A stretch of DNA of 64,000 nucleotides from Vibrio splendidus (GTDB lineage Bacteria > Pseudomonadota > Gammaproteobacteria > Enterobacterales > Vibrionaceae), in the NCBI RefSeq assembly GCF_002873455.1, contig NZ_MCUN01000007.1, positions 1 to 64,000 of the forward strand. The letters are read 5' to 3'. Of this stretch, positions 37,615-46,247 are shown in pieces. The translations under genes were made by a program, and so were the position numbers. Position 1 is the stretch's first letter. Each line of letters starts with the position of its first letter. A model generated the notes under the pieces. The model saw only the letters and a list, made by a program, of their open reading frames with translations, did not search any database and was not told the DNA's origin.

Positions 37615-37872
37615 TGGAAAACTCCGTTAATTATGATTTTTAATTTCCTACATGTTGTCGGCATTCAAGTGGTCGACCATTGATCTGGAACAACTTTGAT
37701 TCCGAACTACTACTTTGTGGCTAGTCGTTGTGATAGGGCTCATATAGCAATCGTTTTCATGGTTTTCGGTTGAGTTCTTTGTCAGTAATAGATAGTAATA
37801 AATTGACTCTACTAAGAGTGAATGGTTCCCTATAACAATGAAAAATAAGGTTTTTTATTGAAATCTTCCTAG

Positions 37873-38025
37873 TTAGGCTTGTGTCGACTTTTTATCTGAG
37901 TCATTACTGCATTCAATGTGAGGCTCTTGTGACTCTTCAGAATCAAGCGTGTCTTCTGGCTCCTCATCACAGTGTTTGACAAGAAAAGGGGTGAGCATGA
38001 CAGACGATGGTAAAAAGTGCTTCAT
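37873..38025 (-). CDS. 50-residue protein with acidic tail
   Basis: ATG 38025 is preceded by AGGAGGT 5 bases upstream, close to a perfect ribosome binding site. The frame continues further upstream, but only this start has such a site. The protein has a short hydrophobic N-terminal half (KHFLPSSVMLTPFLVKHC) and then a strongly acidic tail with two more acidic clusters and a second Cys (IECSND), ending K-K-S-T-Q-A. No known family. The gene is divergent from yjjG. Confidence 0.65.
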   Translation of the reverse strand: MKHFLPSSVMLTPFLVKHCDEEPEDTLDSEESQEPHIECSNDSDKKSTQA

Positions 38026-38238
38026 AGTACCTCCTGGTACATAAGTGTATTTCTTGTATGGTATTGGTTTAATATGTGGCAAAATTTGCGATACATCATG
38101 ACTTGTGGCTTGTTTTCTATAAATTATTAGAACTATATTCAGGCTCACAAAATTGGTAGTAGAATGAACATCTGGCCTTTGCGCCAAGGACGATTTAAAG
38201 ATAGACATAGCTCAACAGCGCGAATAGTAGGAAATAAA

Positions 38239-38913
38239 ATGAAGTACGATTGGATATTCTTTGATGCGGATGAAACCTTGTTCCACTTTGATGCTTTTCA
38301 AGGAATGAAGCTGATGTTTTCTCGTTTTGGTGTGGATTTCAGCGAGCAAGATTATTCAGCTTATCAAAAAGTTAATTTGCCACTTTGGGTCGATTATCAA
38401 GATGGTCGCATTACCGCAGACCAACTGAAACACACGCGCTTCGAAAGCTGGGCTGAAAAGCTAGAAACAACAACGGCTGCTTTAAACAGTGCATTCTTAA
38501 TGGCGATGGCGGATATCTGTTCTTTGTTACCGGGCGCGCAAGAGTTGATGGAGTCTTTAAAAGGCAAAGTGAACATGGGCATCATTACTAACGGTTTTAC
38601 TGAGCTTCAGTCTATCCGGTTAGAACGCACCGGAATGACGGATTACTTTGACCACGTGATTATTTCTGAAGAGGTTGGGGTAGCGAAACCGGATGCGGAG
38701 ATTTTTGAATATGCGCATAAGTTGGTTGGATTGCCATCAAAGCAAAGAGTATTAATGGTCGGGGATAACCCACATTCTGATATTCTAGGCGGACTCGATT
38801 TTGGCATTGAAACTTGTTGGTTAAACAGCCAAGAAAAGGCAACGCCAGCGGGTATTAACCCTCACTATCAAGTTAAGTCTCTCGCTGACTTGCAAGCACT
38901 TTTATTAGCATAA
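38239..38913 (+). CDS. yjjG: HAD pyrimidine 5'-nucleotidase YjjG
   Basis: 224 residues from ATG 38239 (AGGAAA upstream). A 25-residue extension to 38164 overlaps the divergent promoter region and is unlikely. HAD motifs: motif I FFDADETLF with D9 and D11, motif II ITNGFTELQ, motif III K in GVAKPDAEIF, motif IV MVGDNPHSDILGG. YjjG dephosphorylates pyrimidine nucleotides, including damaged ones, as housecleaning. A 7-bp repeat array follows it. Confidence 0.88.
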   Translation: MKYDWIFFDADETLFHFDAFQGMKLMFSRFGVDFSEQDYSAYQKVNLPLWVDYQDGRITADQLKHTRFESWAEKLETTTAALNSAFLMAMADICSLLPGAQELMESLKGKVNMGIITNGFTELQSIRLERTGMTDYFDHVIISEEVGVAKPDAEIFEYAHKLVGLPSKQRVLMVGDNPHSDILGGLDFGIETCWLNSQEKATPAGINPHYQVKSLADLQALLLA

Positions 38914-38922
38914 CGGATGATC

Positions 38923-38971
38923 AAAGGCTAAAGGCTAAAGGTTAATTGCTAAAAGCTAAAAGCTAAAAGCC
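38923..38971 (+). repeat. 7-bp tandem repeat, seven units, after yjjG
   Basis: Units AAAGGCT, AAAGGCT, AAAGGTT, AATTGCT, AAAAGCT, AAAAGCT and AAAAGCC run without a break, 9 bases past the yjjG stop. Confidence 0.88.
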
Positions 38972-39031
38972 TGAGCTCATAACGAACGACCAGTAACTTA
39001 TATTCAATTTAAAACAGATAAAGGAAAAGGC

Positions 39032-39961
39032 GTGCTGAAAACTCATCGCTATAGCTGCTACGGTATTATCGCCATTTTATTATGGAGCTGCTTGATTGCT
39101 CTGTCTCGTAGTGTCTCTGAACAGCTAGGTCCAATTGGTGGCGCAGCCAGTCTTTATACGGTGAGTGCGCTTTTGTTGGTCTGTGTTATGGGTTTACCAA
39201 GGCTGTCACGCTTTTCTAAGTCTTACTTGCTGATCGGCGGCGCCTTGTTCGTTTGTTATGAGATCTTCTTGGCTCTGGCTTTGGGAATGGCGAACAGCCG
39301 ACATCAAGCGATAGAGATGGCAGTAATCAACTACCTGTGGCCGGCACTGACGGTGTTGTTTGCGGTGTTGCTGAGCGACAAGAAGATTAACTGGTTGGTT
39401 TATCCAAGTATCTTTTTGGCATTCTTCGGTGTGGCTTGGAGCATCAGTGGTGATCAAGGTCTATCTGTTGATCAAATTGCTGCCAACATTGCGACTAATC
39501 CTAAAACCTACTCGATGGCGTTTTTTGGCGCGATTATTTGGGCTGTTTACTGCAACTACACCCAGCGCGTTGCTAAAGGACAGAATGCGATTGTGCTTTT
39601 CTTTATCGCTACGGCGATCACTCTGTGGATCAAATATGCATTGAGTGATGAAACTGGCATGGTGATGACAACGAGTGCGGCAATTGACTTAGCGCTAGCT
39701 GGCGCTTGCATGGGCGCAGGTTATGCACTTTGGAACACGGCCATTCTGGGGGGCAATATGGTGTTTCTTGCGACCATGTCGTATTTTACGCCAATCTTCG
39801 CAACCTTACTCTCTTCGGTGATTTTAGGCTTGTCGTTGACTATGACATTTTGGCAGGGCGTTTGTATGGTAACCGTTGGTTCACTGGCTTGTTGGTGGGT
39901 AACAAGAGAAAAGCCGACGGCAAAGGCGTCGGCTTCTAAAAAAGTTAAATCTCACTCTTAA
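39032..39961 (+). CDS. yddG: Aromatic amino acid exporter YddG (DMT family)
   Basis: 309 residues from GTG 39032, with AAGGAAAAGG directly upstream. Ten membrane helices, two EamA-type halves. Features match YddG: the N-terminal GIIAILLWSCLIALSRSVSE, AVINYLWPALTVLFAVLL, GAIIWAVYCNYTQRVA and ATMSYFTPIFATLLSS. YddG exports aromatic amino acids and some analogues. It lies after yjjG and the 7-bp repeats in the same direction, so a shared transcript is possible. Confidence 0.88.
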   Translation: MLKTHRYSCYGIIAILLWSCLIALSRSVSEQLGPIGGAASLYTVSALLLVCVMGLPRLSRFSKSYLLIGGALFVCYEIFLALALGMANSRHQAIEMAVINYLWPALTVLFAVLLSDKKINWLVYPSIFLAFFGVAWSISGDQGLSVDQIAANIATNPKTYSMAFFGAIIWAVYCNYTQRVAKGQNAIVLFFIATAITLWIKYALSDETGMVMTTSAAIDLALAGACMGAGYALWNTAILGGNMVFLATMSYFTPIFATLLSSVILGLSLTMTFWQGVCMVTVGSLACWWVTREKPTAKASASKKVKSHS

Positions 39962-40010
39962 CCTGAGTTTACGTTGGCGCGAGGTTGGCCTTCATATGTT
40001 ATTTGCAAAC

Positions 40011-40907
40011 TTAACTCGCGACATTAAGGTTCAATTGAAGCTCATAAGGCATTTTAGATAGGCGTCGCTTAAGCTGGCGGCGCGTTCGTTCAATATCATC
40101 GACCGCAATGGCTTGCTGATCGTTGGTATGAATATCAACGTTAATTCTTAGTTCTGGGCCAACCTTAGTCACACCCATCAGCTCCAAATCTTGGTCCGCT
40201 TCTTTGTCTACCGCGACAACATTCTTATCTACCGCGTCACAAATATCTTTGTTTGCCGACATCATAAGCAGTTCGCGCATTGCTTCACGTAACATGTCGA
40301 AAGGTACTTTGATGAAGTAGAACGACATTAACAACATCATCATCGGGTCAGCATATACCGCGTATTCTGCAAATGGAGAAAAGGTAATTAACCAAGCTGC
40401 TACGAAACCAGCCGTTACTGCCACACTCAGTAGCGTATCCATCTGCCATTGCTTAGATTCTGCCTGAATTAGACCTGAAGAAATACGTTTGCTCTTGTTA
40501 GCGATGTACCACCAAGCATAGCCACAACCCAACACGTTGAAAATACCAAACAGAGTCGCGATAGAAGCATCAACTTCACGACCACCAGTCATCATGGCAC
40601 CAATCGCAGAGTAAAGTGAATAGCTAACCACTAGCAGAATCACAATTGCTTTAATCGCAATCACAATTGGTTCAATGATGGCTCGACCAAACGGGAACTC
40701 CCTATCTGATGGGCGATTAATGTATTTCGATGCAGCTAGTGACAATAAAGTTAGCAGTAAGCTGATAAGAGAATATACACCGTCAAATACTATGACCAGA
40801 GAGCCAACGAGAAGACCCAACACCAATCCGCCAACTGCGAAGCCTGATGCTAAAAGGGCTGAGAACAATAGTACTCGATTTTCGTTTTGGCTTTTCCTGT
40901 CACACAT
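40011..40907 (-). CDS. Cation diffusion facilitator (CDF) family transporter
   Basis: 298 residues with six membrane helices (to about 205) and a C-terminal cytoplasmic ferredoxin-like domain (about 215-298). CDF features include FDGVYSLISLLLTLLS in helix 2 and ESKQWQMDTLLSVAVT in helix 5, where metal ligands normally lie. The usual H/D-x-x-x-D pairs are changed (D-x-x-Y-S in helix 2, Q-x-x-x-D in helix 5), so metal choice is unclear. Convergent with yddG. Confidence 0.82.
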   Translation of the reverse strand: MCDRKSQNENRVLLFSALLASGFAVGGLVLGLLVGSLVIVFDGVYSLISLLLTLLSLAASKYINRPSDREFPFGRAIIEPIVIAIKAIVILLVVSYSLYSAIGAMMTGGREVDASIATLFGIFNVLGCGYAWWYIANKSKRISSGLIQAESKQWQMDTLLSVAVTAGFVAAWLITFSPFAEYAVYADPMMMLLMSFYFIKVPFDMLREAMRELLMMSANKDICDAVDKNVVAVDKEADQDLELMGVTKVGPELRINVDIHTNDQQAIAVDDIERTRRQLKRRLSKMPYELQLNLNVAS

Positions 40908-41212
40908 AAAATTTTCCAGATGTTTTTGATAACTTCATTGTTCTAATATTGAGCTAACTTTACAAACTTTATCTGATGATCTTTATATGCCTTACTAATG
41001 TTGCCTTAATAAATTGCTATAATTCAATTGGTTAGATTAACATTAAGGTGCCAATAAAGTTGACGTTGAGTGTTTTCTGGGAATGATGTGCAACTGAAAT
41101 AGGATCGTTTATGATTAATAAAACACATTAGTCGCTAGGGTTTCATTGGTTTTCTATACTTTGTTGGAACTGGAACTGGAACTGAGGTGGATTAGACAAG
41201 GAGTAGAACAAT
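40908..41212. other. Promoter region between CDF and a hypothetical gene
   Basis: About 305 bases. A TATAAT box lies near 41019-41024, and three GGAACT hexamers at 41166-41183 lie about 30 bases before the next gene. No gene is seen. Confidence 0.5.
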
Positions 41213-41563
41213 ATGAAGTTTGATGATATCAGTGATAACGAATTGTGGGTGATAGCTAACCCGATCATGGATAACCTGATGGACGGTTCAACAAAGGTTG
41301 ATCATGCGCAGCATTGTCGAGATTTTACTCAAAGGATGAAAGACATTGTTACGCCAGAATATTTAGAAAAGGTGTGTCACCATTATCAGCACAGCAATGG
41401 CTTTTTTGCTGAACGTGAGCCAGTTGCGCTATTCAGACGCTCCGATTCCATCGCCTTTGTTTGGAAACAAGCGTATACCATTGCGAAAGGCGAGTTTGTG
41501 GCCGAAATGGTGCTGGTTGAAGAAGGCGGACGCTATTTAGTGGATCACGTGATGGTCTTCTAA
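41213..41563 (+). CDS. Hypothetical protein, 116 residues
   Basis: Soluble protein with an AAGGAG site 9 bases before ATG 41213. It reads as alpha+beta, with helices in the first half (NELWVIANPIMDNLM) and strands in the second (REPVALFRRSDSIAFVWKQ, EMVLVEEGGRYLVDHVMVF). This pattern resembles the NTF2/SnoaL cone fold, but I cannot confirm that. No family recognised. It sits between CDF and LysR genes and converges with the latter. Confidence 0.7.
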   Translation: MKFDDISDNELWVIANPIMDNLMDGSTKVDHAQHCRDFTQRMKDIVTPEYLEKVCHHYQHSNGFFAEREPVALFRRSDSIAFVWKQAYTIAKGEFVAEMVLVEEGGRYLVDHVMVF

Positions 41564-41623
41564 AGGAGAGCTTTCTATTTGTTAGATGATTTTAAGTGTC
41601 GAGATAGAACATTACCTGGCGCT

Positions 41624-42502
41624 TTAAAAATCAAACAAGTAATCGCTGATCTGATCTGCTAACCAATTCATTCCTGGGTGTTCTGCCATACCTGCCGCGG
41701 TAAACATACAGTAGTCTTCCTGTGTTAAGCCATAAGTGTGCTTGATCACCGCCAGTTCCTGTTCACGCAATAAATGGCGAATCAATGGCTCTGGCATTAC
41801 GCCCCACGCCTCTTCACGTAAAATTGTATCCAACATGAAGTCGAAGCTAGAGAAGCCTATGTAACGGCGAGAGAAGGGCTCAAGTTCAGGGTTATCCTTT
41901 TCATTGAGATAAACCATGGTTGCTTGCATCGAATTTCTCAGTACTTCATCCGACACTCGTCGCATCGCACTCAGATCATGTCCTTTCTTACACACAGACA
42001 TCATTCGAATCTTACCCAGTGGGTTGTAGATAATTCTTGGGTCATCGACACGTTCGTAATCGACGCCAAATGCGAAGTCTACTTGCTGAGTTTCAACTAA
42101 ATTAGCTAAGTCGCCGCTCGATGCGAGAACGAAGTTGAATGAGGTAGAAGGGTACTTGTTATTTAAGGCGTGAGATAAATCCTGCCACATTTCATCGGGT
42201 AAGGAGTCATCTCGTGCAATCCAAATTTCCGCGTTAAATTCCCCCGAAACATGCAAGCAGGTCTGTTTAATACGCGCAGCTGTCACCAACAAGCCTTCAC
42301 AATCTTTGTAAATTGCTTTACCCGCTTCAGAAAGTTCAACGTGGTTTCCGCTGCGTACGAACAACTCGACATCTAACTCTTTTTCTAAGGCTTTGATCGA
42401 CATGCTCAGTTTGGTTCGGTTACATTCAAGCTGTCGAGCAGCTTCAGAGACGGATCCTAAATCAGCAACGGAACAAAAGGCTTGGACTTGAGAAAGGTTC
42501 AT
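41624..42502 (-). CDS. LysR-family regulator
   Basis: 292 residues. N-terminal winged helix (about 1-60, GSVSEAARQLECNRTKLSMSIKALE) and an effector domain that is more divergent than usual. It is divergent from the methyltransferase gene at 42664 with about 160 bases between, so that gene is a candidate target. The ligand is unknown. The recognition helix contains a Cys-Asn-Arg stretch that is atypical for the family. Confidence 0.82.
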   Translation of the reverse strand: MNLSQVQAFCSVADLGSVSEAARQLECNRTKLSMSIKALEKELDVELFVRSGNHVELSEAGKAIYKDCEGLLVTAARIKQTCLHVSGEFNAEIWIARDDSLPDEMWQDLSHALNNKYPSTSFNFVLASSGDLANLVETQQVDFAFGVDYERVDDPRIIYNPLGKIRMMSVCKKGHDLSAMRRVSDEVLRNSMQATMVYLNEKDNPELEPFSRRYIGFSSFDFMLDTILREEAWGVMPEPLIRHLLREQELAVIKHTYGLTQEDYCMFTAAGMAEHPGMNWLADQISDYLFDF

Positions 42503-42663
42503 TTCATTTCCATATTGAGCGGGTGGCGGTGCATATTATCTGAATATTGTGCTGACTATCTTAGAAATAGTCCATCTTTGCATGATAACTCTATGACGAA
42601 TTGACTAATTTGGTTTATTCTGGGGGCGTTCCGAACCTACAAGAAGTAAAGATGGAGGCCATG

Positions 42664-43263
42664 ATGGCGAAACAATGGGACGAGTACGCACCTGATTGGG
42701 ATAACGATCCCGCTACTGCTGTATTCGCACAGTCCGCATTTGACCAGTTAACACAGCTCGTTGATTTGAACGGAACCCGTGTCCTTGATTTTGGTTGTGG
42801 TACAGGATTACTCAGCCAGAAAATATCTCCTTTTGCAAAAGAGATCATCGCTCTCGATATCTCAGAAGGGATGATTGAAGAGTTAGATAAGAAAGAGTTA
42901 CCAAACGTTGAACCGGTTGTTGATATTTTATCGCGCGGACTTGCAGCGCAGCATCCAGCATTCAGAAACCAGTTTGACCTAGTGGTAGCCTCTTCGGTGT
43001 GTGGTTTTATCCCGAACCTACAAGACACAGTCAGTCTAATTTACACGCTGCTTGAAAACGACGGCACATTTGTACATTGGGATTGGTACTTAGAGAACGA
43101 CAGCCAAGACTACGGTGTAAGCCAACAACGCTCAGAGAATGTATTGAGTGCAGCGGGCTTTGCAGTGGTTGAAGTTTCAACACCATTCTCGATTGACACT
43201 CCACAAGGAGAGTTAAAGGTGCTGATGGGGGTTGGGCGGAAACAAGTACTTCCTCACCTGTAG
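42664..43263 (+). CDS. SAM-dependent class I methyltransferase
   Basis: 199 residues from ATG 42664 (MAKQWDEYAPDW), 5 bases after GGAGG. The upstream TTG 42601 and ATG 42652 or 42661 are poorer choices. Class I methyltransferase: motif I VLDFGCGTGLLS, motif II IIALDIS with acidic end, motif IV-like FDLVVASSVCGFI. The substrate is not evident; the family methylates many small molecules. The divergent LysR regulator may control it. A terminator follows. Confidence 0.82.
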   Translation: MAKQWDEYAPDWDNDPATAVFAQSAFDQLTQLVDLNGTRVLDFGCGTGLLSQKISPFAKEIIALDISEGMIEELDKKELPNVEPVVDILSRGLAAQHPAFRNQFDLVVASSVCGFIPNLQDTVSLIYTLLENDGTFVHWDWYLENDSQDYGVSQQRSENVLSAAGFAVVEVSTPFSIDTPQGELKVLMGVGRKQVLPHL

Positions 43264-43311
43264 TTCTGTGTATGCCTTGAGCTATCTCGGTAATGCTCAT
43301 CTAAAGTAACG

Positions 43312-43360
43312 AAACCCACATCAACGATCTTAAGGTCAGTTATGTGGGTTTTCTATTTTT
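43312..43360 (+). terminator. Terminator after the methyltransferase gene
   Basis: The 9-bp stem AACCCACAT/ATGTGGGTT around a 20-base loop, followed by TTCTATTTTT. Confidence 0.75.
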
Positions 43361-43402
43361 AGTCGTTTGTGTTTCAAACCAGCGAGTGCTGTTTAATATC
43401 TT

Positions 43403-43429
43403 CACTATCACTATCACTATCACTATCAC
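43403..43429. repeat. Hexanucleotide repeat (CACTAT)x4.5
   Basis: Four perfect CACTAT units plus CAC, upstream of yjjI by about 175 bases. Confidence 0.9.
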
Positions 43430-43506
43430 CGCCGTTACTGGCTTCTTTCTTCCCATTTCGTTCATAGACAAGCTAATCCTCAACAATTAACAATTAATAA
43501 ATTACT

Positions 43507-43556
43507 CATTTCCATTTTGGAAATGTAGTCTTGCATACATTTCATTAGTGGAAATA
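43507..43556. promoter_or_regulatory. Two related inverted repeats upstream of yjjI: candidate operators
   Basis: CATTTCC-ATTTT-GGAAATG (43507-43525) is a perfect 7-bp inverted repeat. A looser relative, CATTTC-ATTAGTG-GAAATA (43538-43556), follows 12 bases later. Their start points are 31 bp apart, about three helical turns, so two dimers could bind the same face. They lie 50-100 bases before the yjjI start. The factor is unknown. Confidence 0.5.
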
Positions 43557-43604
43557 TGACGGTGAGATGTAAAATAAGCCCATAATAATATTAAGGGTTT
43601 CATC

Positions 43605-45161
43605 ATGAGCCATCAATCTGCTTCTCCACAACTTTCAGAGCAACAACAATGCTTTAGCAATATCATTTCAGATGCCAACCTGTCTCCAAAGCAGAAGTCG
43701 AGCTATCTTGCCTTAGAAGCTGAAGCGAGCCTGCCGTATATGCCGGTAAGCAACGAAGTAGAGCAAGCCTTACAACAAGGTGTGCTATGTGACATGTTTG
43801 AAGGGCACGCACCATTTAAGCCGCGCTATGTACTTCCAGATTATTCTAAATACTTACATCAAGGCTCAGAGTATTTAGAGCTTGGCGCGGCAACCAATTT
43901 CGATGAAGCATTGAACATGCTTACCATCCTTTACCACCATGTTCCGTCAGTAACATCAATTCCGGTTTACCTGGGTCAGTTGGATGATGTACTGATGCCA
44001 TTTGTTGGCGACTTGACGGATGAGCAGGTGTATCAAAAACTTAAGCTGTTTTGGATCATGTTGGACCGCACACTGCCAGATGCCTTTATGCACGTTAATA
44101 TCGGCCCGACAGACAATGTTGTGTGCCGTACGATTTTACGCGTAGATGCTGAACTCAAGCAGATCGCGCCAAACTTAACCTTTATGTACGACCCTGCTGT
44201 GACCCCTGATGATTTACTTCGTCATGCAGCGAGCAACATCTGTGAATGCAGTAAACCACATATCGCAAACTATCCAGCGCATGCCGAGGCTTACGGCGAC
44301 AAGCGTTTTGGTATTGTGAGCTGCTACAACTCCTTACCTTTGGCGGGTGGTTCAAACACCTTAGTGCGTATGAACCTTAAGCAAGTGGCGTTAAAGTCTG
44401 AAGATAGTGCTGACTTCCTACAACAAGTATTGCCGAACTACAGTAGCATCATGGTCGAACTGATGAACGCACGTAGCCGCTTCTTGCATGAAGAGTCTAA
44501 CTTTTTTGAAGGCTTCCTGGCTAAAGAAGGCCTTATTGAAGAAGATCGCTTTGCGCCAATGTTTGGTATTTATGGCATGGCTGAAGCCGTCAACATCTTG
44601 ATGGAAAAAGAAGGCAAAGTGGGGCGCTATGGCCACGATGAACCGTCTAATCAACTCGGGCACCGAATTTCTGAAAAACTGGCTGAAATCGTTGAAAGCT
44701 CTGAAGTGAAGTATGGGCTAGAGGGTAAAGCTCTGTTGCATGCACAAGGTGGTATTAGTTTAGATGAAGATGTGACTCCGGGTGTCCGTATTCCTTATGG
44801 TACCGAACCGGATCCAGTATCTTATGTTCGTGCTACTGCTGGTCACCATAAGTTCTATACCTCGGGTATTAGTGACATCCTGACCATCGACGAAACAGTG
44901 AAATCTAACCCTGAAGCGATGTTCAACTTGTGTAAAGGGGCAATTCAAGCGGGTTACCGTGAGTTCACGGCTAACGTGGCATCAAACGATTTGGTTCGTG
45001 TAACGGGTTACATGATTAAGCTCTCTGATATTGCGAAATACGATGAGCAAGGCTCACGTACTAATACCACCTTCTTAGGTGCTGAAGCCGCGAAGAATAC
45101 GGGCATATTAGAGCGTAAACCACGTGTAGCCAGTTTAGAGATGTCACCGACGTACGACTAA
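43605..45161 (+). CDS. yjjI: Glycyl radical enzyme YjjI (DUF3029)
   Basis: The 518-residue protein has the length of the YjjI family, shorter than pyruvate formate-lyase. The glycyl radical motif R-V-T-G468-Y lies near the C-terminus, and C240 in GIVSCYNSLPLAGG is a good candidate for the thiyl radical cysteine. The reaction is not established for this family. The activase gene yjjW follows 41 bases later in the same direction, so the two form an operon used without oxygen. Two inverted repeats sit in the promoter region. Confidence 0.9.
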   Translation: MSHQSASPQLSEQQQCFSNIISDANLSPKQKSSYLALEAEASLPYMPVSNEVEQALQQGVLCDMFEGHAPFKPRYVLPDYSKYLHQGSEYLELGAATNFDEALNMLTILYHHVPSVTSIPVYLGQLDDVLMPFVGDLTDEQVYQKLKLFWIMLDRTLPDAFMHVNIGPTDNVVCRTILRVDAELKQIAPNLTFMYDPAVTPDDLLRHAASNICECSKPHIANYPAHAEAYGDKRFGIVSCYNSLPLAGGSNTLVRMNLKQVALKSEDSADFLQQVLPNYSSIMVELMNARSRFLHEESNFFEGFLAKEGLIEEDRFAPMFGIYGMAEAVNILMEKEGKVGRYGHDEPSNQLGHRISEKLAEIVESSEVKYGLEGKALLHAQGGISLDEDVTPGVRIPYGTEPDPVSYVRATAGHHKFYTSGISDILTIDETVKSNPEAMFNLCKGAIQAGYREFTANVASNDLVRVTGYMIKLSDIAKYDEQGSRTNTTFLGAEAAKNTGILERKPRVASLEMSPTYD

Positions 45162-45202
45162 CGCCTTAACCCAACGATATCAATAATTAAACCATATCAA
45201 TT

Positions 45203-46117
45203 ATGAAAGTTTCTGATCTAACAACTCAAATGGCTAGGGTTAAAAATAATAAGACAGAAAAACAAGCGAAGGTCAGCCGTGTGCTGACCTTTTCTTGTGT
45301 TGACGGCCCGGGAAACCGCTTAGTGCTGTTTCTTCAGGGCTGCAATTTTGACTGCATTACTTGCCACAACCCACACACAATCAATCACTGTAACCATTGT
45401 GGGGACTGCGTGAGTGCTTGTCCAAGCAGTGCCTTAAGCATGGTTGATGGCAAAGTGAAGTGGGACCCAGAAGTTTGTACCAACTGCGATCAGTGCATCG
45501 ATATCTGCGATCATAAATCGAGCCCTAAAATCACCACAATGAAGGTCTCAGAGGTTCTTGATCTCGTCAGGCATAACCAGTTCTTCTTAAGTGGAATAAC
45601 TGTCTCCGGTGGTGAAGCGACCATGCAGTTGCCGTTTATCATCGAACTGTTTCAAGCGATTAAAAGCGATTCGCAGTTAGCGCATCTCACGTGCTTTATT
45701 GATAGTAATGGTTCACTGCCACAACAAGGCTGGGAAAAGGTGTTGCCTTACCTTGATGGCGCGATGATTGACCTAAAATCATGGCAGTCGGAAACACATC
45801 ACTGGTTAGTGGGCAGAGGAAATCATCGGGTGTTTGAAACCATCAACTATTTAGCTGATAAAGGTAAGTTACATGAAGTCCGGTTGCTGCATATTCCTAA
45901 TAAAAGTGACCTAGATATCGAGGTAGAGCAGGTCGGGTGTTACTTGAAGGGTTTGCCAAGTGATGTTCGAATTCGACTGAATGCGTTTCAACATCATGGT
46001 GTGATTGGTGAAGCACTAAAATGGCCTAAATGCACCGAACAACAGATGCAGAGCTTTCACGACAAGCTCTACACGATTGTTCAAAGGCCAATGCAAACCC
46101 CAGAGGTTTATAGCTAG
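45203..46117 (+). CDS. yjjW: Radical SAM glycyl-radical-enzyme activase YjjW
   Basis: 304 residues. The radical SAM cluster cysteines are C47-x3-C51-x2-C54. Two ferredoxin-type 4Fe-4S sites follow: C63, C66, C69, C73 and C92, C95, C98, C102. Then come VSGGEATMQ for SAM binding and the rest of the barrel. It installs the glycyl radical on YjjI. The Shine-Dalgarno at ATG 45203 is weak, so the start could be downstream (ATG in QMARVKN), but the core is unaffected. Convergent with a LysR gene, with a 16-bp repeat array between. Confidence 0.9.
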   Translation: MKVSDLTTQMARVKNNKTEKQAKVSRVLTFSCVDGPGNRLVLFLQGCNFDCITCHNPHTINHCNHCGDCVSACPSSALSMVDGKVKWDPEVCTNCDQCIDICDHKSSPKITTMKVSEVLDLVRHNQFFLSGITVSGGEATMQLPFIIELFQAIKSDSQLAHLTCFIDSNGSLPQQGWEKVLPYLDGAMIDLKSWQSETHHWLVGRGNHRVFETINYLADKGKLHEVRLLHIPNKSDLDIEVEQVGCYLKGLPSDVRIRLNAFQHHGVIGEALKWPKCTEQQMQSFHDKLYTIVQRPMQTPEVYS

Positions 46118-46150
46118 TCTTTATGTTTGTGGTGTTTAAACAAACCATCA

Positions 46151-46247
46151 AGCTTCTAGAAATACTAAGTCTCTAAAACAATCAGTCTCTAAAACACTCA
46201 GCTTCTAGACAATTATGTCTCCAAAGCACTATGTTTCTAAAAATAAG
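46151..46247. repeat. 16-bp degenerate tandem repeat, six units, spanning a LysR stop codon
   Basis: Units of 15-17 bases at 46151, 46167, 46184, 46200, 46215 and 46231. The last one encodes the final residues (L-F-L-E-T) of the minus-strand LysR gene. The plus-strand consensus is A(G/A)(G/T)(C/T)T(T/C)CTAAAACAnTn. The stop codon straddles units 5 and 6. Confidence 0.8.

Noticed and set aside
38026-38208. N-terminal extension of the 50-residue protein
   Set aside because: It overlaps the 5' part of the yjjG region, and the strong ribosome binding site lies at the internal ATG.
43403-43429. CRISPR-like array
   Set aside because: Six-base perfect units without spacers. No cas genes are present.
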